NCBI RefSeq assembly: GCF_003315595.1 | Contig: NZ_QNQU01000013.1 | Span: 62,001-126,000 of the forward strand | DNA: 64,000 nt | Direction: 5' to 3' | Source: Pedobacter miscanthi | GTDB taxonomy: Bacteria > Bacteroidota > Bacteroidia > Sphingobacteriales > Sphingobacteriaceae | Part shown: positions 44,751-53,050 of the stretch, one piece after another | Layout: each line of letters starts with the position of its first letter | Numbering within the stretch: position 1 is the stretch's first letter | Translations under genes and position numbers: made by a program | The notes under the pieces: generated by a model | The model's input: the letters and a program-made list of their open reading frames with translations, nothing else | Told to the model about the DNA's origin: nothing | The model's database searches: none

Positions 44751-44785
44751 CAAAACTATAAGTCAATTATGGAGAAATTCTGTAG
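44751..44785 (-). promoter_or_regulatory. CTwCAG-type promoter of the PepSY-like/PAP2 operon (site B)
   Basis: On the minus strand: CTACAG (44785-44780), 5 bp, CTCCAT (44774-44769), 10 bp, TAGTTTTG (44758-44751), an exact -7 consensus, then 18 bp to the ATG at 44732. The hexamer pair takes the place of a -33 element, as in activator-dependent promoters bound by OmpR/PhoB-type regulators. Confidence 0.8.
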
Positions 44786-44819
44786 TTAGCTGAATTATAA
44801 GGGAAAAATCTCCACAAAT

Positions 44820-45490
44820 CGTCTTAAATCTGCGGGGGGAACATAAAGCATTAGGTTTCCCACTGATGACGCTGATTACGCAGAAAGGACTCACTTTGAC
44901 AGAATAAACAAATAAAGACGTCATCTCGACAGAAGCATCGCGAAGTGGAGAGATCTATCTCTAGACAGATTTCTCGACTACGTTGCACTTCGCTCGAAAT
45001 GACGGATCATGGAATCTGCGGGGGAACATAAGACGTGGGCTTCCCGCTGATAATGCTGATTTACGCAGAGGTTTATTTGTAAAGATTGCTTTCACTCCTT
45101 CGCTGTGGCCATTCCCTTCGGTTCGCAATGACGAATGATTAAATCTGCGGGTATCTTCTTAAATCTGCGGGAGAACATAAAACGTTAGGTTTCCCGCTGA
45201 TGACGCTGATTTACGCAAAGGTTTATTTTTAAAGATTGCTTCACTCTTTCTCGGTGGCCTGCCTTCGGTTCGCAATGACGAATTATGGAATCAGCGCAAA
45301 TCTTCTTAAATCTGCGGGAGAAAATAAAGCGTTAGGTTTCCCGCTGATGACGCTGTACGCAGAGGTTTATTTTTAAAGATTGCTTCACTCCTTCGCAATG
45401 CCCTTCCCTTCGGTTCGGCAATGACGAATGATTAGATCTGCGGGTATCTCCTTAAATCTGCGGGACAAAAAAGATCCTTCTACTACGCTC
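44820..45490. repeat. Imperfect tandem array of about 145-bp units, interrupted by another element
   Basis: Units start with AAATCTGCGGG near 44826, 45012, 45161, 45308 and 45451 (spacing 149, 147 and 143 bp for the last ones). Each continues with GGTTTCCCGCTGATGACGCTG, a TTTACGCAGAGGTTTATTT word, AAAGATTGCTTCACTC and CCTTCGGTTCGCAATGACGAA. The first unit is broken by the CGTCATCTCGA element at 44919-45004. The array ends in GATCCTTCTACTACGCTCAGGATAAC, a word found again near 62.2-62.8 kb. No gene is seen in 44786-45500. Confidence 0.75.
44919..45004. repeat. Copy of the dispersed CGTCATCTCGA...TCGAAATGACG element
   Basis: 86 bp with inverted ends (CGTCATCTCGA and TCGAAATGACG) and the internal words GTGGAGAGATCTA and GACTACGTTGCACT. 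The internal GCTTCGCAGAGCCTACGG segment of the 55-kb copy is missing, so this is a shorter version. It is nested in the first unit of the 145-bp array, which shows that it inserted after, or moved with, that array. Confidence 0.75.
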
Positions 45491-45500
45491 AGGATAACAA

Positions 45501-46754
45501 TCAAGCCCCAAAATAAACAGTAAAAACATGATTACCATCTAGTTCCTGATAATCAATCCGGAAACCATAAAGGTTGCAGATCTGTTTCGTGATGGCCAAA
45601 CCAAGGCCCATACCTTCTGATTCAACCGATTTTGAAAAACGGTCAAAAATTTTAGTCTGCAGGTTAACGGTTTTACCAGAATTAGAAATGGTTAATGCTT
45701 CTTTGTTCAATGTTATATGAATATGTCCGCCGGTTACATTATGCCTTAAGGCATTGCTAAACAAATTATTCAGCAGGATATCGGCCAGGTAACGGCTCAT
45801 TTTAATTTCTACTGGAGTAAGGTTTTCCTGAAGCACCAAACCGTCTTTTTCCAATAGTTCCTGAAATTGCCGGCCTTTCGCTTCAAGCATTTCTTTCAGT
45901 TCAATGGTCTGCAAATCCGGGATCAGGTTATTTTCTATTTTGGCCAGCAGTAACAACGATTGGTGCAACCTGGATAATCTGCCCGTTGCATGGTAAATAT
46001 CCTCCAGTAAGGCGCCCTGTTGAGCCGTAAATGATTCAGTTTGCAGTAAAGAATCCAGTTTAGAATTGATTACAGCTAAAGGTGTCATCATCTCGTGCGA
46101 AGCATTATCGGTAAAACTTTTCAGCTCTTTATAATCCTGGCGCACCTTTTCGGCCATGGCATTTACCGATTTATTAAGTTCGTTAAACTCGTCTATTTTG
46201 GTGGGTTCGTTTTCGATGTTGTCCATCCGGGTTACCTCAAAAGCTTTCATCCTGTTCAAAATAGAATAAAAAGGGCGCCAAAGCCTGTTCAGTACAAACC
46301 TGTTGATCAATAATAACGATAATAGTAGCAACAAAGTAATGCCTATAGTAATCAGCAAAATAATCCTCACCAGATCCTCCGACTCTACCCTCGATTTAGT
46401 GATAGTAACCTCAATTGCCTTACCGTTTACGTGCACAACAGTAATTAAACTCCTGCCAGGTTCGTTTTCCTGTTCTTTGGGATTATAGTAAGTGGTATAT
46501 AAAAATTCGCGTTCGGGGGTTATTCCTTTAATATTTTTATAGGCAATTTGCTGGTCGAGGTAGCTTGCGGGCAAGGGTAGTTTATGAAACGTGTTGATGT
46601 ACTGGTTAATTTCATTCTCTTCTACAGCTAAATCGCGGTCTAATTTTTCGGTTAAAATAAAATGGATTACCACATAATAAATGATCCCCGTGATGATGAG
46701 CACCACAATAGAAGTTAAGATATTTACCCGGTTATAACGGTTTGAGAGTTTCAT
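45501..46754 (-). CDS. Two-component sensor histidine kinase (HAMP, HisKA, HATPase)
   Basis: 417 residues. Two membrane helices (ILTSIVVLIITGIIYYVVIHF, about 11-31, and IILLITIGITLLLLLSLLLI, about 131-150) enclose a periplasmic sensor loop of about 100 residues. HAMP-like sequence leads to the His box SHEMMTPLAVINSKL (about 218). The ATP domain shows NNLFSNALRHNVTGG and a GMGLGLAITKQI G-box. The start overlaps the response-regulator stop (ATGA), so the pair is coupled. It is likely autoregulated through the operon promoter at 48119-48153. The stimulus is unknown; envelope damage or cationic compounds would fit the neighbours. Confidence 0.94.
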   Translation of the reverse strand: MKLSNRYNRVNILTSIVVLIITGIIYYVVIHFILTEKLDRDLAVEENEINQYINTFHKLPLPASYLDQQIAYKNIKGITPEREFLYTTYYNPKEQENEPGRSLITVVHVNGKAIEVTITKSRVESEDLVRIILLITIGITLLLLLSLLLINRFVLNRLWRPFYSILNRMKAFEVTRMDNIENEPTKIDEFNELNKSVNAMAEKVRQDYKELKSFTDNASHEMMTPLAVINSKLDSLLQTESFTAQQGALLEDIYHATGRLSRLHQSLLLLAKIENNLIPDLQTIELKEMLEAKGRQFQELLEKDGLVLQENLTPVEIKMSRYLADILLNNLFSNALRHNVTGGHIHITLNKEALTISNSGKTVNLQTKIFDRFSKSVESEGMGLGLAITKQICNLYGFRIDYQELDGNHVFTVYFGA

Positions 46755-47428
46755 ATATCTCCAAATTTATAACCTATGCCATAAACAGAACGGAGGTAAT
46801 CAGCCGCGCCAGCCTCAAGTAATTTTTTACGAAGGTTTTTAACGTGGGTATAAATAAAGTCGAAATCATCCGAAAGATCCATTTCATCACCCCAAAGGTG
46901 TTCGGCCATGGCATTTTTGGTTACTACCTTGTTCCGGTTGGAAAGGAAATATACCAACAGATCGAATTCTTTTTTCGTAAGCGAAATCAGATTTCCCTTA
47001 ACCGTAACTTTCATTGCCGAAACATCGACTGTTATTTCATTAAAAACAATCACATTATTACCGTCAAAGTTCTTCCTTCGGATAATGGCAGTTACACGGG
47101 CTTTAAGCTCAGATAAGTGGAAAGGTTTTACCAGATAATCGTCGGCACCAAGATCAAGACCGGCAAGTTTATCATCTAATGAATGCCTGGCAGAGATAAT
47201 GAGTACACCATCCCTTTTTTTTAATTGTTTGAGTTTGGTTAACAACTCCAGCCCTTCACCACCTGGCAGGCCAAGATCAAGAAGAATGCAATCGTAATTA
47301 TAAAGCGATATTTTTTCGTTGGCAGAAGCAAAATCAGCAGCATGCTCGCAGATATTTCCCTCTCCGGTAAAATAGGCTAAAATACTTTCTAATAAAGCCG
47401 GCTCATCTTCAATAACTAAAATTTTCAT
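46751..47428 (-). CDS. OmpR/PhoB-family response regulator
   Basis: 225 residues. The receiver domain (1-115) has the acidic pair (VIEDEP), the phospho-accepting Asp in ILLDLGLPGGEGL (about residue 51) and the Lys in DYLVKPF. The winged-helix DNA-binding domain (125-222) has SLTKKEFDLLVYFLSNRNKVVTKN and the recognition-helix stretch FIYTHVKNLRKKLLEAG. Proteins of this family bind tandem half-sites about 11 bp apart, exactly the spacing of the CTwCAG pairs at five promoters in this block. It is therefore the best candidate to bind them. Confidence 0.94.
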   Translation of the reverse strand: MKILVIEDEPALLESILAYFTGEGNICEHAADFASANEKISLYNYDCILLDLGLPGGEGLELLTKLKQLKKRDGVLIISARHSLDDKLAGLDLGADDYLVKPFHLSELKARVTAIIRRKNFDGNNVIVFNEITVDVSAMKVTVKGNLISLTKKEFDLLVYFLSNRNKVVTKNAMAEHLWGDEMDLSDDFDFIYTHVKNLRKKLLEAGAADYLRSVYGIGYKFGDI

Positions 47429-47496
47429 GGTAATAAGATATGTTTCTTAATGCGTATTATTAAAAACCGGAGTTTGAATATACAGTTTTAAGCCGG

Positions 47497-48096
47497 TTAG
47501 GTAAAACGCTGTACCAGTTTTTCGATGTTCAGGATTTTTTTCTTTTGGAGTACCTTTTTACCATAACCGGTAAAATATTGGTGGCCGGCAAGCATATCTA
47601 AATTAATCGCATCCCATTCTCTATCATTGTATAGCAAATGCAGGCTTTCTTCCCACTCTTTTTTAAGCTTTTCGGCAAAACCAATATAATTTTGTAGCGA
47701 GAAATGATAAAAATCGGCATCACAGATAATTTCCTCCAAATTATTTTTTGGTAACTGCGGATATCTGGTTGCTAAAATCAAACCTGTAATGATGCCGACC
47801 TGAAGGGGATCCAAATCGTTTTGGAGCAAAAATGTTCTGGCAATTTCTGTACCGGCCAGCTCATGCCCGATGTATTGTTTGGTATAGCCAACATCATGTA
47901 AAAATGCAGCCAAAGTGAGCAGGAATAAATCAATTTCAGCAACATTACTTTGTTTACCAATGAGTTTAATACCCTCAACTACCAATAGGGTATGCTCAAA
48001 ATTATGGAAGTACATATATTCCGGCAGCTCTTTTTCTAATAGTTCTTTAACGAATGCTTCGGTCTTTTTCAGCAATAGTTCATGCTCTTTTTCCAT
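47497..48096 (-). CDS. HD-domain phosphohydrolase-like protein
   Basis: 199 residues. The metal-binding pattern H...HD...D is present: YFHNFEHTLLVVEG (about 28-42), LAAFLHDVGYTKQYIGHELAG (about 66-86) and IICDADFYHFS (about 125). No signal peptide or membrane span is visible, so it is cytoplasmic. It is the first gene of the operon that continues into the response regulator (68-bp gap) and kinase, and carries the predicted autoregulated promoter. Members hydrolyse nucleotides or cyclic nucleotides; the substrate here is unknown. Confidence 0.85.
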   Translation of the reverse strand: MEKEHELLLKKTEAFVKELLEKELPEYMYFHNFEHTLLVVEGIKLIGKQSNVAEIDLFLLTLAAFLHDVGYTKQYIGHELAGTEIARTFLLQNDLDPLQVGIITGLILATRYPQLPKNNLEEIICDADFYHFSLQNYIGFAEKLKKEWEESLHLLYNDREWDAINLDMLAGHQYFTGYGKKVLQKKKILNIEKLVQRFT

Positions 48097-48118
48097 TTAT
48101 CCATCTCCAATAAACACA

Positions 48119-48153
48119 CAATAGTAGTGCTCAATTCTGAAGAAAAACTGTAG
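48119..48153 (-). promoter_or_regulatory. CTwCAG-type promoter of the HD-regulator-kinase operon (site C)
   Basis: On the minus strand: CTACAG (48153-48148), 5 bp, CTTCAG (48142-48137), 10 bp, TACTATTG (48126-48119), one mismatch to TAnnTTTG. The HD-gene ATG lies at 48096, 22 bp further. Because the regulator gene is downstream in the same operon, binding here would give autoregulation. Confidence 0.75.
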
Positions 48154-48247
48154 CATACATAACATAGCATTTTAGCACTGTAAACATTCTTATTTTAAGA
48201 AATTGTTAAGTCGCTTACTTATTAATATCTTTAAACACTAACCAAAC

Positions 48248-48282
48248 CTTCAGGATTCCTTCAGAATTGGAACTTACCTTCG
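48248..48282 (+). promoter_or_regulatory. CTwCAG-type promoter of the LtaS-like gene (site E)
   Basis: On the plus strand: CTTCAG (48248-48253), GATTC, CTTCAG (48259-48264), 10 bp, TACCTTCG (48275-48282), one mismatch to TAnnTTTG. The ATG is at 48341. It is divergent to site C, about 95 bp away, and keeps the same spacing on the opposite strand, which strengthens the case that the arrangement is functional. Confidence 0.75.
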
Positions 48283-48340
48283 CCCCTTACTTACAAAAAA
48301 GTATCGGTAGGTATTTCAGAATTTTGGATCCAGCACTAAT

Positions 48341-50272
48341 ATGAGCATTAAACAAAAAATAAATAAAATACTAAATAACAGATTTGGCCCTGTATTCCTT
48401 GTTTCAGCCTTATTATGCGGCATCTCATTACTTACCAGGCTTTCTCTGCTGGTTTATAGTGCATCATCTGTTGATTGGTCGATACTTAATTTACTTAAAA
48501 TCTTCATTATCGGACTGTTTTACGATCTCGCGGCCGCATCTTTTGCCGTAATTCCGATTGTAATTTATTTATGGTTAATGCCATCCAAATGGTACAACCG
48601 TAAATTCAGCAGGATATTGTTGTTTATCTATTTTTTCTTCGTCGTTTTCACGCTAATATTCAATGCCGTTTCTGAATGGTTTTTCTGGGAGGAATTTTCG
48701 GTACGTTATAATTTTATAGCAGTTGATTATCTGGTGTATACCACAGAAGTAATCGGAAATATCCGTCAGTCTTATCCTATCAACAGTATTATGGTGGGTC
48801 TGGTGGTTGTTACGGCCCTGGCTGTTTATCTGTTAAGGAACTATATCACACCATCTACCACCGGCAAAAGCAGTTTTGGCAAACGGACAAAAATAGCACT
48901 GGTACTTTTATGCCTGCCGGTATTTACCTATTTCTGTGTAAGCCATAAGTTAAAATACTTGAGCAAAAACCAGTATGTAAACGAACTTTCGGGTAATGGG
49001 ATGTACGACTTCGGTTTTGCTTTTTGGAATAACCAGCTCGATTATAATACTTTTTATAAAACGTTGCCAATTAAAAAAACCGAATCAATCCTGAGCCATT
49101 TGTTACAGGAGGATTCTACTTCAACATTCAAAAATACCTCGAGAAACATCAGCAACACAGGAACTGAAAATAAAATGAACGTGGTACTTATCAGCGTAGA
49201 AAGCTTAAGTGCGGAGTTTATGACTGCTTTTGGCAACACACAGCACATTACACCACAGCTCGATTCGCTGGCAAAAGAAGGTTTACTTTTTGATAATTTG
49301 TATGCATCGGGAACACGGACGGTACGCGGCCTGGAAGCACTATCCTTGTGCATCCCTCCTACGCCCGGACAATCGATTGTGAAACGGCCGGATAACCATA
49401 ACCTGTTTACTTTGGGCAGTGTATTCCGCGATAAAGGTTATAACAGCAGGTTCATTTATGGTGGTTACGGCTATTTCGATAACATGAACGAGTTTTTCTC
49501 TAATAATGGCTATGAGGTAACGGATAGAAGTGCACTACAGGACGCTGAAATTCATTATTCGAATATATGGGGTGTTGCCGATGAAGATTTGTTTACCCTA
49601 TCGCTACGTGAACTGGATAAAGATTATAAAAATAACAAGCCATTTTTTGCGCAGATTATGACGGTTTCTAACCACCGCCCCTACACTTACCCCGAAGGAA
49701 GGATCGATATCCCATCGCATACCGGCCGCGAAGGCGCAGTTAAATACACCGATTATGCAATCGGGAAATTTATCCGTGAGGCGAAACAGAAGCCATGGTT
49801 TTCGAATACTTTATTTGTCATTGTAGCCGATCATTGTGCCTCCAGCGCGGGTAAAGTACAGCTTCCGGTAGATAAATATCACATACCGATGATTTTCTAC
49901 AGCCCGGGACATATAACACCGGGTAAGTTTGAAAAATTAACCGCACAGATTGATATTGGTCCAACAATTTTAGGCTACCTGAATTTCAGTTATAACAGCA
50001 AATTTTTCGGTCAGGATGTTTTCAGGATGAAAAATAGCGACGAAAGGGCCTTTATCAGTACCTATCAAAGTTTAGGTTATATTAAGAATGGCAAATTGAT
50101 CATCCTTGATCCCAATAAAAAAGCAGCAACCTATAAACCTGATTTTACTACCGGAAATGCCGTAACCATACCTGCAGATCAAAAATTAATTAACGAAGCG
50201 ATAACCAATTACCAGATGGCCTCGTATTTATACCAAAATGGTTTATACGGTTTTGAATCAAAAAAGAAATAA
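48341..50272 (+). CDS. LTA synthase-like sulfatase-fold transferase
   Basis: 643 residues. Five membrane helices fill the first 190 residues. The sulfatase-fold domain (about 280-600) faces the periplasm, with the metal/nucleophile residues in LISVESLSAEF, SGTRTVRGLEA (Thr nucleophile expected) and VIVADHCAS. Family members transfer phosphoglycerol or phosphoethanolamine to envelope glycans or lipid A. In a Gram-negative with a GT39 and a PAP2 enzyme under the same promoter type, head-group modification of lipid A or an outer polymer is likely. The HTH gene follows with overlapping stop and start. Confidence 0.9.
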   Translation: MSIKQKINKILNNRFGPVFLVSALLCGISLLTRLSLLVYSASSVDWSILNLLKIFIIGLFYDLAAASFAVIPIVIYLWLMPSKWYNRKFSRILLFIYFFFVVFTLIFNAVSEWFFWEEFSVRYNFIAVDYLVYTTEVIGNIRQSYPINSIMVGLVVVTALAVYLLRNYITPSTTGKSSFGKRTKIALVLLCLPVFTYFCVSHKLKYLSKNQYVNELSGNGMYDFGFAFWNNQLDYNTFYKTLPIKKTESILSHLLQEDSTSTFKNTSRNISNTGTENKMNVVLISVESLSAEFMTAFGNTQHITPQLDSLAKEGLLFDNLYASGTRTVRGLEALSLCIPPTPGQSIVKRPDNHNLFTLGSVFRDKGYNSRFIYGGYGYFDNMNEFFSNNGYEVTDRSALQDAEIHYSNIWGVADEDLFTLSLRELDKDYKNNKPFFAQIMTVSNHRPYTYPEGRIDIPSHTGREGAVKYTDYAIGKFIREAKQKPWFSNTLFVIVADHCASSAGKVQLPVDKYHIPMIFYSPGHITPGKFEKLTAQIDIGPTILGYLNFSYNSKFFGQDVFRMKNSDERAFISTYQSLGYIKNGKLIILDPNKKAATYKPDFTTGNAVTIPADQKLINEAITNYQMASYLYQNGLYGFESKKK

Positions 50273-50637
50273 TGGGCATTAATATTGGTTTGCTGATCTG
50301 GAAAGAAATGAAAGTAAAGTCCATCAGCAGAGAGGAACTTGCTACAGCGGCAGGCATTACCAAACACCGGGTTGGTACTTTACTAAAATCTGCATCAATA
50401 GATACCGAATTATTAAAGCGTATTTCGGTAAAGCTTGGCGTTAATTTTTTCGAGTATTACCGTAAAGATGAAGACCTTGCCCGGTTCAAAATCGATACCG
50501 TGATACAGAACCATCAGGAACTTAACCAGCTAAAAGAACTGATTAAGGAGAAAAACAGGCTGCTCGAACTTAGTGAAGAAACCATCAAAAGCCAAAGAAA
50601 GATTATTGCCTCTTTGGAGAATTTGAGGAAGTTGTGA
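50272..50637 (+). CDS. HTH (XRE-like) protein with C-terminal coiled coil
   Basis: 121 residues. The start overlaps the LtaS-like stop (TAATG), so it is translationally coupled. Residues about 14-60 form a helix-turn-helix (SREELATAAGITKHRVGTLLKSASI) close to XRE-type repressors; about 70-121 is a charged coiled coil (NQLKELIKEKNRLLELSEETIKSQRK). It may bind DNA as a dimer and control this or another locus. The target is not visible. Confidence 0.83.
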   Translation: MGINIGLLIWKEMKVKSISREELATAAGITKHRVGTLLKSASIDTELLKRISVKLGVNFFEYYRKDEDLARFKIDTVIQNHQELNQLKELIKEKNRLLELSEETIKSQRKIIASLENLRKL

Positions 50638-50662
50638 GGAAAAGGTCTTAAGTTTTTTAACA

Positions 50663-50745
50663 CAATCGTCATGCTGTCCCGAAGTTTCGGGATCAGCATC
50701 TTTCACGCAGTTAAGACCCTGAAATAAATTCAAGGTGACGGCTTT
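50663..50745. repeat. Dispersed palindromic repeat between convergent genes
   Basis: ATCGTCATGCTGTCCCGAAG... GGGATCAGCATCTTTC...CTGAAATAAATTCAAGGTGACGGC: short inverted pieces (GTCATGCTG/CAGCAT, CCCGAAGTTTCGGG) of the kind scattered in intergenic DNA of this phylum. A related fragment (GATCCTGAAACAAGTTCAGG) is near 60272. It lies where two genes converge and could act as a shared terminator. Confidence 0.5.
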
Positions 50746-50762
50746 CTTAGAAGATAGTTCTT

Positions 50763-51569
50763 TTACCTAACCAAAGCAGAAGGCGCATACCCAAACTCCT
50801 TTTTAAAAGCAAAAGAGAAGTGTGAAAGGTCTTCAAAACCAGATTCCATATACACTTCAACAGGCTTTTTATGCTTTTCTACCAGTTTATAATGCGCCAG
50901 TTCGAGCCGTTTTCTGGTGAGCCACCTTTGCGGCGAGAGGTTAAAGGCCTTTCTAAAATCGCGGTTAAAGGTTGATAAACTTCGTCCCATCAGGTAACCG
51001 AATTTCTCCAATGGCATATTGAACATAAAATTCTTTTCCATAAAATCGACAAGGTCAATTTTGCCCGGTTCCTGAAAATCGGCTAAAACCTGGTCTATTC
51101 CTTCGTCAATAAACCGGAGAATGCTAATGGCTTCGTTAATTTTCATTGCTGCAATATGCTCCGGAAAGTTTTGCTGAAGATCGAAATATGGAATTAAAGA
51201 GGCTAAACAACTTTCGAGCAAAGGGTGGTGACTAAAGCTCAATATTTTCTGCGATACCTGTAATTGTGGCTTCAGGGTTATGTTGGCATAAAAATCGCGC
51301 AAACGTTTGGCCGATAAATGCATTACTACGGTTTTATGCGGTTGGCCATCTTTTGGGTAATTAATAATGGTAGCCAGTTGATTTCTCGGGATTAGAAAAA
51401 TATCCCCGGCATTAAAAACATGCTCTTTATCAGCTTCAATGATTTTAGTTTCGCCGGAGATAAACCAGATCAGCATGTGGTTATCAAATACCACTTCCGT
51501 TTTAAACAACTTATCTTCATAACAGGAAAGTTTAATTTCGGGTGTTATATATTTTGTTTGAAATTCCAT
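50763..51569 (-). CDS. AraC-family transcriptional regulator
   Basis: 268 residues. An N-terminal cupin-like sensing part (about 10-150, with FNAGDIFLIPRNQLATI) is followed by the AraC DNA-binding domain at the C-terminus (about 165-265): MPLEKFGYLMGRSLSTFNRDFRKAF and the second HTH ending ESGFEDLSHFSFAFKKEFGYAP. It lies 55 bp downstream of the SDR gene on the same strand. It may regulate that dehydrogenase. The inducer is unknown. Confidence 0.92.
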   Translation of the reverse strand: MEFQTKYITPEIKLSCYEDKLFKTEVVFDNHMLIWFISGETKIIEADKEHVFNAGDIFLIPRNQLATIINYPKDGQPHKTVVMHLSAKRLRDFYANITLKPQLQVSQKILSFSHHPLLESCLASLIPYFDLQQNFPEHIAAMKINEAISILRFIDEGIDQVLADFQEPGKIDLVDFMEKNFMFNMPLEKFGYLMGRSLSTFNRDFRKAFNLSPQRWLTRKRLELAHYKLVEKHKKPVEVYMESGFEDLSHFSFAFKKEFGYAPSALVR

Positions 51570-51624
51570 TATCGGTATGCTGATCGGTTTAAATTATAAG
51601 CTAAAATACGAATAATCGGTTTGA

Positions 51625-52644
51625 TTAACCGGCTTTGAAAGTGATGCCTAATAATGCTTCGCTTAAATCCCAGAGGCGTTTCGCATTGGCCTCATCAACA
51701 GAATATGGCTGTACACCACGCAAGGTAGAAGGTTCAGACATCTGGTGCTCAATATTGCCCAAATCCAGTTCGGCAACATCTGCATCTTCGCAATAAACCC
51801 CGCCAATTTCGTTTAATAAAGAACTTGTGGCACACCAAACGGTAGTGGCTGCACCTTGCGAAAGCTGTTTCAGTTTCTTTTCTACCTCTGGAAAAATATT
51901 TCCATCTGCATCGTGTGTACCCATCTGCTGGTAAAGTTCCATTGGGGCTTCTCTCCCTAAATCGGTATGGTTAACTGAACCCGGATGTAATGAATAAGCC
52001 CTGATTCCTGATTTGGCACCGCGCGCATCCAGTTCAACCGCAAAAAGGTTATTGGCTGATTTCGACTGTCCGTAACCTAACAGAGTCTGATATTCGTGAT
52101 GTTCAAAATTAGGATCATCGAAATTGAAAGGCGCAATCTGATGTCCGTATGAAGATACGTTTACCACTCTTGCACTGTTCGCTTTTTTAAGTGCCGGCCA
52201 TAACCTGGCAGTGAGTTGAAAATGCCCTAAGTGATTGGTAGAAAGCTGCGATTCGTAACCACGGGCATCCCTGCGTAAAGGCACCCACATAATACCGGCA
52301 TTGTTGATCAGCAAATCAAGGGGACGATTACTGGCTAAAAACTTTTCGGCAAAAGCATTAATCGAGTCAAAATCCATTAAATCCATGGCTTCAACTTCTA
52401 CATTAACTAATCCGGCAAGGTTCTTTTTAGCTTTTTCAATGTCGCGGGCCGGTACAATCACTGTTGCCCCTGCCTGTACGAATGTTTTAGTGGTTTCTAA
52501 ACCTATACCTGCATAGCCTCCGGTAACAATTGCTGTTTTTCCTTTTAGGCTGATCCCTTTTATTACTTCATTTGTTGTCGAAGTTGCATTAAATCCTGAA
52601 CCAATTGGTTGTTGTAATGCACCGTTGTAATTATTGTTTTTCAT
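51625..52644 (-). CDS. SDR-family oxidoreductase (retinol-dehydrogenase-like group)
   Basis: 339 residues. Cofactor motif TGGYAGIGLET (near residue 40), NNAGIMWVP near 115, VNVSSYGHQ near 162 and the catalytic pattern YGQSKSANNLFAVEL near 190. The spacing and long C-terminal part are those of the larger retinol-dehydrogenase/WW-oxidoreductase-like bacterial SDRs. It precedes the AraC gene on the same strand. The substrate is unknown. Confidence 0.9.
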   Translation of the reverse strand: MKNNNYNGALQQPIGSGFNATSTTNEVIKGISLKGKTAIVTGGYAGIGLETTKTFVQAGATVIVPARDIEKAKKNLAGLVNVEVEAMDLMDFDSINAFAEKFLASNRPLDLLINNAGIMWVPLRRDARGYESQLSTNHLGHFQLTARLWPALKKANSARVVNVSSYGHQIAPFNFDDPNFEHHEYQTLLGYGQSKSANNLFAVELDARGAKSGIRAYSLHPGSVNHTDLGREAPMELYQQMGTHDADGNIFPEVEKKLKQLSQGAATTVWCATSSLLNEIGGVYCEDADVAELDLGNIEHQMSEPSTLRGVQPYSVDEANAKRLWDLSEALLGITFKAG

Positions 52645-52788
52645 TTTTTATTGTTTTAATACACAACAAAAGTAACGGGCTTAACAACAGGTCGCTTTGT
52701 TCAAAATGCCAATCTTACTTTGTTTGAAATGTCACTATTTTCAATAATGACAGGCAAAAGCTGGTTACGAAAACAAAGTTATTTTTAG

Positions 52789-52805
52789 TATTTTTGTATA
52801 TACAA
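52789..52805 (+). promoter_or_regulatory. Promoter and overlapping palindrome of the toxin-antitoxin pair
   Basis: TATTTTTG (52789-52796) is an exact TAnnTTTG -7 box. Overlapping it is a 12-bp perfect palindrome, TTGTATATACAA (52794-52805). The antitoxin ATG is only 13 bp further, so a protein bound to the palindrome would cover the start of transcription. This is the usual layout for autorepression by an antitoxin or complex. It also rules out a start at the TTG at 52794. Confidence 0.6.
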
Positions 52806-52817
52806 GTACATCATACT

Positions 52818-53048
52818 ATGGAACTTACTTTAAAATCCAACAATCAGGAAAGTCTGGCTAAAATTATTGCATTAGCTAAGAAACTAAATATAATGATTGA
52901 GCAGAACGGAGCAGAGTTAGGTGATAGCCAAAAAGACGCACTTAAAAAGCAGATTTTAGATTTCAAAGCAAAAGAAAAGTCATCTTTTGGTGATGCAGCT
53001 GAATGGGAAAAAAATCAGCGAGAAGATCGCAATCTTCCACTTTTATAA
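52818..53048 (+). CDS. Antitoxin of a PIN-domain toxin-antitoxin pair
   Basis: 76 residues from the ATG at 52818. The N-terminal half (MELTLKSNNQESLAKIIALAK) may form a short DNA-binding or dimerising part. The C-terminal half is charged and ends FGDAAEWEKNQREDRNLPLL, an extended segment of the kind that wraps a PIN toxin. No VapB AbrB-type or Phd motif is clear, so the family is not assigned. The toxin starts 2 bp after its stop. Confidence 0.82.
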   Translation: MELTLKSNNQESLAKIIALAKKLNIMIEQNGAELGDSQKDALKKQILDFKAKEKSSFGDAAEWEKNQREDRNLPLL

Positions 53049-53050
53049 AA

